Assembly (NCBI RefSeq): GCF_021134715.1
Contig: NC_060019.1
Coordinates: 7,254,001-7,318,000, forward strand
DNA from: Daphnia pulex
Taxonomy: Eukaryota > Arthropoda > Branchiopoda > Diplostraca > Daphniidae
Length of the DNA stretch: 64,000 nucleotides
Direction: 5' to 3'
Positions 34,862 to 45,200 of this stretch are shown here, in pieces. Numbering within the stretch: position 1 is the first letter of the stretch; each line of letters begins with the position of its first letter. Under the pieces are notes generated by a model. That model saw only the letters and a program-made list of their open reading frames with translations. It searched no databases and was not told where the DNA came from. The position numbers and the translations under genes were made by a program.

Positions 34862-35224
34862 ATGCAAAACATTGGTCTGACATGCATTTGCTTTGTGTTG
34901 GTGGCGCTTTCGATGAATTTTCGTGCGGTCGACGGAGTTCCGCTCGGTAATAAACAATGGACCGAATGGAACACCATAGGCGGCGGCGTCAAATGGCTGG
35001 CGAATTGCGACTTTCCCGGTTTCGATATTCGATTCGAACACATTCCCGTCGAATTGTGCGCTAAAACCTGCATAGACTCGAGTGGATGTAACGCCTTTAG
35101 TTGGATTGACGGCTGGTGTTACTTGAAGAACATTCCGGCAACATCACTCCGGCGAGTCCCATCACCAAGAGGCAGTTGCGGTTTTCTACCCTGGGAATTT
35201 TCCACTTCCGGTTTCATCTCCTAA
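34862..35224 (+). CDS. Secreted PAN/apple-domain protein (120 aa)
   Basis: The single coding exon starts at the ATG at 34862. The signal peptide (about residues 1-25) ends near AVDG. The domain reads GGGVKWLANCDFPGFDI, then E-L-C-A-K-T-C, GCNAFSW, GWCYLKN and CGFLPWEF, with six cysteines. This is the simplest family member and a good reference for the consensus. PAN/apple folds generally bind proteins or carbohydrates, but no ligand can be inferred. Confidence 0.85.
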   Translation: MQNIGLTCICFVLVALSMNFRAVDGVPLGNKQWTEWNTIGGGVKWLANCDFPGFDIRFEHIPVELCAKTCIDSSGCNAFSWIDGWCYLKNIPATSLRRVPSPRGSCGFLPWEFSTSGFIS

Positions 35225-35395
35225 TTCAAAATTGTATACATTATTTTTAATTCTATCCCTAATCTCCGTGAGTAGTGATTTTTTCGGATTTGTGTGTCAT
35301 CTGTCCCAATTAAATTTTTAAAATCCTTCTTTTACTTTCTGAGTGATATTAGATATTTCAAATACAAATTTTGTTACATACAAATTACCACCGTA

Positions 35396-35401
35396 TTTAT
35401 T
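35396..35401 (-). terminator. Likely polyadenylation signal of WASP
   Basis: The minus strand reads AATAAA 64 bp beyond the WASP stop codon. Confidence 0.5.
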
Positions 35402-35464
35402 CTCACATTTCGACAACATAGGACCCAGGTGGAGGTTATGTTTTAATGAATTATTATATTGTAA

Positions 35465-37228
35465 TTAATCGTCCCAATCGTCATCTTCATCTGGGTCCTG
35501 GCCGCTTTCATCACTGTCGGAATGGATGACACGACATCTTTCCTCCAAGGCCCTGGCCAAGGCACCGGCCATACCTTCCATGACATCGTCGCTGACGGCA
35601 ACAACAGAAGCCTTTTTCTCCACGGGTTTCAGTTCCTTTCCTGCTCTTATTTGACCCAACAAATCGTTGCGTGAATCGAAGGCTGGCACTTTGGCGCCAC
35701 TCTTCATCGATTGATCGGCATCACTCGGCACCGATTTGAGTTTGTGTCCCTCTTTAATGGCGTCCATCAGGGCGCCACGGACATCGGGTTGAGCTGGAGT
35801 GGGTGGGAGTGACGGAGACGAAACAACAAATGAAGGAACAGGAGGAGCAGGAGGTCCACCAAATGAAGGAGGCGGCGGAGGTGGTGGAGGAGGAGGAGGT
35901 GCACCGACAGGAGGTGGTGGGGGTGCAACGTTGTTAATTGGTGCCATTTTCGGTGGTGGGGCACGTTGAGGAGGTGCTGGAGGAGCAACAGATGGAGGGG
36001 AGGCAATCACTCTTGAAGGTGGCGGCGGTGGAGCTGAAACGGGTGGTGCCGGAGGAGCGATCCTTGCCGTCTGAGGTGTAGACGGAGGATTCCTTGCTGG
36101 CACCGGAGGTGCTGAAAACAAACTGCCGCCGGATGACTGTAAACTCGAAATCTCACGAATAGCCGCTTCTTTTCCTCCATGTTTGTCGATAAAATCGTAG
36201 ATGAATTCACGTGTTGCTTTGTCTTTCAAGTGATTCTCCGATATGCCGGCCTTTCATTACAAAAGAAAAAGTTAAACCATCAACACAGAAATGCTGAGCG
36301 AAATAGTAGTCTTACTCTGGCGAAGAACTTCAACAGATTTGGATCGACGTTGTCAAGTGCAAATCCTTGATTAGGGTCCCATCCGACGTGACTGATGTGT
36401 TTGAAATCTGATGGCCCTCCAATATCCGCTTTGGTAATTTTCTTGTTCTTGTCTTTCTTCCCTTTTTTTGTCACTGTTATTCTGTTTGTAATTGTCGCTG
36501 ATCGTACTGCTGTAGATTTCGGTACCGATCCGTTCGTGGCGACTGGCGTGTGTTTTCCTGGTTGCGGTTGCTGCACTTGCTGCTGTGATAAACGACGGCG
36601 TTCTAAAACACAACAACTGAGTTATTAATTAACCATTATTTTTCAACATCAAAATGTAAACACCTCGTTTCTCCGATTTCATCCTCAAATATTCTTTGAT
36701 AGCCATCAGAAAGTATTCTGCCTCGCCTTCATTAGCAAAATTAAACCCGATGCGACATTCCTGCATTCGAAAAATATTAACCCAATTGATATTGTAATTT
36801 ACTAATATGATCAAATGAATGTCAGGACTCACATCTCCCTCAAAAGTGTGAAAGTAAGGTCTTGGTGCACAGTAGTCAAAAGAACTGTACAATTCTTGCT
36901 CCCAGATGGCAGATTGCCTGTCGAGGCAAAATACTCTAAGGAAATAGGATCTCTTGATATTATCTTTGATGAAGCAGACTACACCACAATGCCGCTTGTT
37001 CCATTGGGATCTATTGGGTGGATCAGCAAAACAGACCTGAACCACAGCTGACGCCATACTCTGCAAAAGAAAAATTACAAAACATTAAATGTTGACTTTT
37101 AGAAGAATCAAGTACTGGGGGGGACTTACTTTGCAGCGCAAGCCAATGAGTTTAAATAATTGATCATTTTCATCAAGTGAAAGAATAGATGATGGTTTGC
37201 TTTCAACAGGGCTGATATGATTCGCCAT
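35465..37228 (-). CDS. WASp: Wiskott-Aldrich syndrome protein homologue (498 aa, five coding exons)
   Basis: Model: complement(join(35465..36250,36316..36602,36664..36760,36833..37060,37130..37228)). Domain order: WH1/EVH1 (about 14-140, including [16 protein letters not shown] and WEQELY), a basic stretch with [14 protein letters not shown]/GTPase-binding domain (197-217, [16 protein letters not shown]) and its autoinhibitory extension, a long proline-rich region (about 285-390), two WH2 motifs (394-413 and 431-448), a central helix (461-477) and an acidic tail ending DEDDDWDD. It should relay Cdc42 and other signals to the Arp2/3 complex to nucleate branched actin. The tryptophan near the end is the usual Arp2/3 contact. 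The second intron (72 bp) has no stop and could be retained in frame. Confidence 0.93.
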
Positions 37229-37288
37229 TATTGTGTTTCCAACAGGGTTATTAATTCTCTGCGCAATCAAAAGATTGAAAGTAAAGCG

Positions 37289-38080
37289 TTAGTAAGCGTT
37301 AAGTAAGCGTAAAGCGTTAAGTAATCTTTGGCATGCCGATTCAGATATTTTAAATTTTCGTACCTTCCCGCCAAGACATTCCAATTTACTTTCTAAAAGT
37401 TTAACTTGGATTCTCAAATGTTCATAGCTGATTAAAAGAAACACAATAAGTACACACAACTGTTAACATCGCATCACATAATTTAGAAATGCACCTGGCA
37501 TGCCTTAGAGCTGCAACCCAATTCTGTGCTTGATTTACACTCAAGCAGGAGAACACATGTCTGTCTTGATCATCAGAGAAAATAATCGTGAAAGTGATAA
37601 CCTCGAGCTCCTCTTCTTGATTAAGTGATGCCGAACAGTTTTCTAAAACCAACATACCCATAGGTTCCTGCAGAAGTAGAAAAATTATGTTGTTAACGAG
37701 TTGATTTTCATAGAACGTAGTACATGTATGCAAATAATAAAGCGAAGCTTATGTCATAATAAACAAATCAAACAAACGCAAAATATTTTAGATACAATAA
37801 TACCGTTCCATCGATTTCTCCGAAATAGTTAAGTCCGAAATAAAATAGAAGATTGCTTATCAATTTGAACCAAAATTTTCTGAAAATTGCGCGGTGTTTC
37901 CCCTGCTGATGAATAATTTTGTATTTCAGTATCCCTTCGATCCTGTTGTAATATATTTTCAGGAATCAAAAAGAAGATGTCCAAAGTTAAACTGAGTGAC
38001 AGCAACATTAATTATATCGCGTCTCACGTCGCAGGTTTTCTGAAGGAGACGGTTATTAATTCCTTTCCATTAACTTGCAT
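37289..38080 (-). CDS. PLEKHJ1-like PH-domain protein (167 aa, four exons)
   Basis: Model: complement(join(37289..37427,37495..37667,37804..37942,38028..38080)). Exons 1 and 2 are too short to stand out as open frames but join in phase. The protein starts MQVNGKELI and contains EGILKYK, FWFKLISNLLFYF, EPMGMLVLENC, FTIIFSDDQDRHVFSCLS and NWVAALRHASYEHLR, matching the arrangement of PLEKHJ1: strands, then the C-terminal PH helix with conserved W. The last exon continues past a possible donor into KFKISESAC, echoing the F-G-I-S-E-E-A end of vertebrate PLEKHJ1, which supports the stop at 37289. PH domains of this type are expected to bind phosphoinositides. The WASP gene begins about 60 bp downstream. 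Confidence 0.85.
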
Positions 38081-38931
38081 TTTGGTTGTCTGTAAGACCA
38101 GACTGTAAAGGTTTAGTTATTATTTGTATTCTTGAATTCGCTAATTTTGGACACTTAAAATTACAAGCAGTTGAATGATTACCTTTTGGTGAATCTGTGT
38201 GTAACCGCTTTGTGAAATTTCTCTGATGATAACTTATTCTGAACTGGAAATCAGCTCAAAAATTAGTCTACTGAACCAAAAAAAAAAATGTGGTGATCTT
38301 TTAAGTTGGTATGTTTTATAAACGGAAACGACAGCAGGTGGTCAAATCAGCAGGAATAAAAGCGCTACTGTAACACGGTACTGTAACTTTATAGCCCGTA
38401 TCTAATCACATTTAATCGCGAATAAATTCAGCTATTACGAGCTCATATAACGAAGTGAAATGGATCGCTAATATGCTGTTAAGAACACGTTGTCACGTTG
38501 TAGCCTATCCCAACTTTCAAACAAATGCCAACATTCGAACAAAGTGAAATATATTTTAACGATTCTATTAATATTTCTTCTCTTTTCAATAAAGGTGTAT
38601 GTCTGCCGTAGAAGCTGTGATTTTAGATCGTGCAATTTTGGCTTCTTACTGTGTAAAAGTTCAAGTTCCTTCACCTTAACGACGACCGCTTGACTTTTCG
38701 AAACTAAAACAGGGGCTTGTCGAAGGCAATTTCAACACTGACATTTTCTTCTAAATAGATGATCGCAATTCATTCTTCAGCTGAACATGTTTGCTCCGCG
38801 GTATTTCCTCCTAAAGCAACTCAGAACTTTGGAACCTCAGAACGAACCAGTCGCAACGCCGTCCCTGGATCTTTCAGCATATTGGTAGATACTGCTGGGA
38901 TGGGAAAGGGGTTTAACTTTTGCATGATTTT
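38081..38931. other. Intergenic between PLEKHJ1-like and BIRC6
   Basis: It should contain the PLEKHJ1/WASP promoter and the BIRC6 3' end. Short open frames on both strands (such as 38759-38980 on the plus strand) have no splice or domain support. Confidence 0.45.
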
Positions 38932-38937
38932 TTTATT
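38932..38937 (-). terminator. Possible polyadenylation signal of BIRC6
   Basis: The minus strand reads AATAAA about 310 bp beyond the BIRC6 stop. It is the nearest canonical signal I saw. Confidence 0.35.
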
Positions 38938-39250
38938 TCACAAAGTGACAGCCATTAAACACTTGATAGATACATATTAGTTTTCTCCATATGGTAATAG
39001 AAATCAGGGCTCCAAATGGGTAGGCGAGCTTGAAAAAAAAAAAAGACAAAAATGTTCATCAAATGAAGGAGAGGAAGTCTTAAAATGGTTTTAAAAAAAT
39101 CTCGGTAACCTCAGACAAACGAAAAATTCAATTTCAAATAAACATACTCAACAGTTATTCTGATAGACGAAAGGTGTGCAAAGGGTGTGCCCTGGATTAA
39201 GTTTGTTCAAAACTTTTCAGAACCATAGAAAAAAAAAAAAACTCTTTAAA

Positions 39251-42200
39251 TCATATGGTGAACTGCGAGACGAAATTGTCCATTTCGGTCTCGCTGTCTT
39301 CCAGGTCTTCTTTCCACGAAAGTGGCACGTCAGAGTCAACATTGGAGAACATGATTTCTTTCAATTCATCCAGGTCGTTGCCAACTTCACCTTCCGCTTC
39401 TTCTTCTTTACCCGCATTTAATAACTGGCTCGATATTTCATCTTCCTCGTCATCGTCTTCATCCTCTTCTTCCTCCTCCTCTTCAACTTCTTCTTCTTCT
39501 TCGTCTTCCTCCTCTTCTTCGCCTTCCGAGTAGGCGATGGCGAATTCTTCACTGGGCAGCGGCGAAGTTTTCAGTGGTTTCTCTTCTTCATTTTCGTCCT
39601 CTTCCATGGCTTGTATTTCCGGTTGAGAAACATTTGCCATACAAGGTGGAGGGCTTAATCGACCTAACTCTTCCTTCAGCTGACTATAGTGACGCTGTTG
39701 AAATAAAATAGAAGTGAAAACATTTAAAATAACACACTGTGTATAATCACATTAAAAAAATAAGGCCTACCTTCAGGGCAGTCAGACCAACTGCGACGGC
39801 TCTTGACCCGTTAGGATCATTTTCCACCTGTTTTTCCATTTCGGCGATCCATTCTTCGCACTGCTTTTCAATTTCTTGACGTTTGAGCCAAAAATGAGCA
39901 TGAGTCACCTAAAAGAAAACCGAATTGATAACCGCCAATAGAAAAACAGTAAAAAAAAAACTAATAAGACAAACCTGTTTAAAGCACGGAGCCGGATTGC
40001 GAATCTGCTCCAGCATAGCCCACTTGACGGTGGCCTGTCGGATATTGACGTCATAGTCACGCGAATTCTGATTTCCTGACGGGGTTCCACGTGATCTCTC
40101 ATAACCAGGCTCGTTAAAGTAGGGCTCCGAAACGAGAATCAATGATTGGATAGACACAAGGACTTGAAGGAGACTTGATGTGTGTGGATTCCATTTCTCT
40201 TCCGGTCGGCCGTGCCAGGTGTTGAGCACCGAGAGGCAAACTTTTCCATCGTTGTAAAGGTTAGGATTGAAACGAACTGTGTGCCGACCGGTTGTGGCCA
40301 AATGCACTTGCATTGGTGACTGAGGATAGTCCGGTGGGAAATAGACGTCGAATTCAAAACAACCATTCCCGTAAGGCGTGTCACACGGTCCGGTAATCAA
40401 AACCTGTAAGATTCAAGAGATTCAAGATTCAAGAGATTCAAGATTCAAGAGATTCAAGAGATTCAAGAGATTCAAGAGATTCAAGAGATTCAAGATTCAT
40501 TTGATTTGCAGGCGTTACGGGACAACGAAAAAAAGCGTACCTTCATAATATCCAGTCGATCCGTATCGCATCGTACAAAGACGGACGAACTGAGAGAAAG
40601 CGGTAGTGAAGTCGTCAGGGTGGCAACTTCTTGCGCCAGCCGTTTCATGCGATTCGGATGACAACGTTCTCCGGCTGCTTTGACTGCGTTTTCAAAATGA
40701 TATGCGACTGTAAATCGGCTCCCCATGACAGTATCGGGGCTCTCGACTAGCAGTTCGTATGAATCTATAAGACAAAGAATGTAAAGCTTCAGTATGAAAC
40801 GACATTTGTGAATGACTCTTAAATGTTACCGAATTGGGACGGCTGCATCACATCGCAATAAAGCTTTTCCGGCGATCGGTTGTGAATAAACTCAGTGGAA
40901 AGAAAAGATCGGCCGTTGGATGACTTGGCTTGATCCGACATTTTACTATCTTGGCCATCAATTTCGTCACCACCAGAATGGTCTAATACGACTCCCTGTA
41001 GCAAGTAAAGATAGATACGTAATTATTACAACTGACCATGTGTGTTAAGTTTCATTCATTCATTAGCTATACCTTTACAATAGCCCAAGTTTCACAAATG
41101 TCTTTGGATAAATCGGCGATGCCTTCCTCCGAATCGGAATCTTCTTGAGTGCTGGCTGTTCGGTTTTGAACGGAACTGTCGAGCGGAATTGAAAAGAGTT
41201 GTGAAATTTACGATGATTATTTCCATCTTATTGGAATATAACTTACGCCAAACGCGCCGTGTAGCTAGAGACGTAATTCTTCAACTTCCGCAAAAGAGCA
41301 TGGATAGACTGGCTACTTCCGGATGTCGACGAACTGCCCTTGTTGTTCCCTGAAGACGAAGGTAATAAGAGAGGCACTAGTTTCGGGCAAGCCGCGATAG
41401 AGCGAAGAAGCAATAGGACGGCCTTGTAGAGTGGCACGTGCCGAGCCATGTCCATCACTATAAATAAAAGAAAAAATAATTCAGTTATGATACGAACTAA
41501 AGAATTCTTAGTTAAACAAATTACCGGAATCATTGCGGAGATAAGAGCAAATAGCAGCTACTAAATGTGACGCCAAAACAATGTTAAGGAGTTCCGTCGG
41601 TAGAACAGGAGATCCTGTGAATCCTGGTTGAGTTAAAGCGATGGGCGGGCAACTAGGATGAACATAAGCAGCCAGCGTATGCAGTAAGCAGGTAGCTTGC
41701 TCCTCTTGTTGCCTTTGGCGCTGCATGGCGCCGTCAAGGTCCCACGTTTGTGCCGTCGATCCTGTGCCAAAGCCAGTTCCTTTTGCCCAGTACTGCTGCT
41801 GCTGCTGTTGCAATTGGGATTGCGATGTCACGGCACTCAGGATGGAACCAGTTTGGGTAGCTGCCGCTTGATTGGCATCCGACGCATTGCCGATCGATTC
41901 GTTCTTGGCTGGCGCGCTGCATCCATTAGGAGTGCCCACAACAAACTGCACGTTCAAAGCTAAAAACCAAAAATAAGGAATTCAGCAAATAAAACAAATA
42001 CAATTCCTAATTACTGACGATTGTTGTTCTACTTACATGGAATTGCGACATTTGCCGATGTGACCTGTTGAGTGAAAACGGCCAAGCAAGCCAATAAAAG
42101 CTGCAAGACACCCATGTCAACTGCTTGCTGTCGGATGACGGCTCCTTTTTCACTATCTAGCGGATGCTTATCGAGCACCTGCTGCAAAAGGACAAACGGT

Positions 42201-45200
42201 AGAACGGGGAAGAGCGCCGCATCGGACGAGTTCAATATGTTGCCTGTAAAACGACAACAATTAAATTAATCTTTGCTCAAAAGATGAATTCAATACATTA
42301 TTACATAATTAAATATTAAAAGTATTTTTACGACGACTGTTACCTCCTTGGCCGTCATCGGAAACTCCAAGGGCTAACCGGAGAAGCATCTGAGCTCTTC
42401 GTCGATCTTGCAGGACAGCCTCCGTGTAAAGAGGCATGCTCAAGAAAAGGCTGAACGCCGCCAAACTATGAAGTGGGAGGGCGCAGGTAGTGGGCAATGA
42501 CTGACCGGCGCTCTTGCTCCGTTTGGCGTTCATGTACTGTGGAGTGGGAGGTGGGAAGTAGCCAGATGGCATCAGGATCTCATCCATTTCCTCATCCATA
42601 TCGTCTGAGCCACCGTCAAGTTTGACCCAAGAGTCGATGGTCTCGGACGTTACACCGTTGACGTGATTGGATAAATGAGAGGTGCCCGGATTGGTCATCG
42701 ATGGTTGCGACACCTGAGCTACGCTCCCGCTTCCGCCTTTTACGGACAAGGTAACACTTTCGAAGGCAACCGACGATGTGGTAGATGTCGAGGCGCACAG
42801 CAGCATGGGCAAGTGTTTGGACAGAACGGCCAGACCTCCAAGGGCGGCGAATTCCTCCAGGAGCGTTGTCAACGGCTGGGTGGGTTGATCCATTGGAGTT
42901 GCTGGAGTCGGTGAAGAATTTACCGAATCCAGATCCGTGTTCAGACGGAGGCATAGAGCTCCCCTCGAGGTTGGATTCTCTAGACGTTGGTGGCTGAGCG
43001 CTTGCGACAGCGTCCAGTTGCCAGACAGAGGCACATTAGGATGATCGAAAAGAGCCAAATAATGTTGGTTTTGAAGGATTTGCGACAGAGCACGTCTCTG
43101 TTGGTCTTCCGAATCCAGGGCCGATAGCTTCGCTTTCTTGTCAAGATCGGACGATGCCAATAGACGATCAACGGTCGATGATCGTTTGTTGGTAAGATTA
43201 AGAGAAGATTTCATGTCGTTTAAGACGGGCACACTCATGCTATCTACTCGAGAGAGAGAAAAAAAATAGTTTTGAATATTATTCAATAAAAATTGATTTC
43301 AAACAGAAAAAATAATTACCTGTCAAAAGTCTTATGAAGTCTGAACAAGTGGTTTCGGCGCTGATGTAGAGCAATTTGTGTTTCTTGCCGTGGTTGAAAG
43401 CCGGATGGCGAGGTTCGGCGATTGTCATGGATGAAAGCGAACTGGCACTGACGGGAAGACCGACCTGGCCGGAAGCTGACGTTACATACACGAAAATCTT
43501 CTCTGGTTCGAGCAACAACTGGAGTAAAAGACGTCGAGTGAATCCCGTCAACAGCTTCGAAGAGGAACCTGAAACAGCAAAAAGAGACGTTATTAAATCA
43601 TCAATGAAGGGATAAAAACAACGAGCTCACGCACCAACAGGTTGAAGGACGCTGAGTAGGATTTCGGCGAAACGGCGCGAGTTTTCACGATGGGCCCAGC
43701 AAAATTGGCGGAAAAAGGCCACAGCTGCGTCTTCTATCCGACTCGTCTGTAGCCGATTGGATTGGCAATCACCGGAACTGTTACTGCAAAGTGCCTGCAG
43801 CAACATCTCCAACAAAGACTTGTCGAATAGATAAGCGGCTAGAACGTCTCGACTGACCCCAGAGCCCCATTCTTCGCACAGTAGGGTCCAGAATTCAAAC
43901 GCCACTGCCACTCGTTCAGTCAAATCAGCTGCAACTATCTCATGGCGTTTCAAAACGCATTGACAGTATTCTAAAGGAGGGGAAGGTGGGATTAGAAAGA
44001 AAAAAAAAACATATAAAAATGAAAAAGTTGTAGGTTTGCAAAATTTTTTAAATTGGAACTTACCGCTGATGGTCTGCGAAACAAGATCAAGTAAACCGGA
44101 TCGGAAAAGTTTTTCGAGCGCCAACTCAGACTGAGCTGCTCTACCCAATGTCTCCATCAAGGATTTGGACTGAAGAATAGAGTTGAGAGTAGTTGAAGTG
44201 ATACTAGAAGATGACGACGACGACTCCGCGGTGGTAATAGAAGAGAGCAACGACGTAAAAACGTTAGGGTAATGACGACAGACGGAACAAAGCGCGAAAT
44301 CAACGGCAATTTTCAGCTCCATGCTGTGGATCTTTTTGGTCCACTCGAAAAGGGCTCTAAAATAACATGTCAATTTTAAGAAAATCCTAATTTGATTAGG
44401 CTTATATTAAAAAAAAAAAATCAATTACTTGGCGAAATCGTAGTTGACAATCTTCTCCATGGCACAGGGACTGTGCCAAAGGACGGCAGAGGCACAGTGC
44501 ACCATAGAAGTTGACACAGCCTGTGACAATGAACCCTGGTCGGCGGCTCGATGAAGCCACTGGAAAAGCAAAGCTTGTCCAGATCCTCCAGGTGGAGTGG
44601 CGAATGTTGCTATGCTTTCATTCTCTGCGCTGCACAGCTCGTAAAGAACGTTGGCAACAGGAGGTGTACAGCCGAGAAGCAAACGTGGCGACTCTTGAAG
44701 CTGCAATCGAATGAACTGATGCGCCAGAGCGCTCGAGTGCCGACCAAGGTGAAGCAAAATATCCGATGCCATTTGGACCACGTCTTCCAAGATGCCAGCT
44801 TTTGGCGAAGTGAAGTGAGCATTCAAAAGGCCGCAACACCGCTCCACCATACCAGGACGTTCCAGGCTACCAGCTGTCTGGCGAAGGGATCCCATTAGAT
44901 CAGAATTGTCCGATTTTTCGGCCACTGATAGGCAATGATGTAAAACGCATAGCCACGTCAATCCAGGTTGGTGTTGACCGGCCATCGGGCCGGAAGCTGA
45001 CTGCTCCGAACTAGGTAGAGCCAAGCTGCCGAGGATTCGGATTTGAGCGAGGCCGATGTTGGAGGAGTCGCGAGGTTTGTATAGACGCAACAAAACCAAA
45101 GCAGCGACTTGAGGCGATTCCAATTTGAATGCAATTGTCGTCAGCCCAGTGGCGGACAAAACGGCTCCGACAGGATAGAGTTGGCTACTCCCTTCCGGAG

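Noticed and set aside
37130-37427. Treating PLEKHJ1 and WASP as one gene
   Set aside because: In-frame splicing is possible, but conserved PLEKHJ1-like residues continue past the donor to a stop, and WASP has its own ATG at 37228.
37977-38108. Plus-strand 43-residue frame starting MSKVKLSDS
   Set aside because: It is antisense to exon 1 and intron 1 of the PLEKHJ1-like gene, whose phase and homology are convincing.
39255-39533. Serine-rich plus-strand frame
   Set aside because: It is the antisense of the BIRC6 acidic tail (GAA/GAG read as TTC/TCT/TCC).
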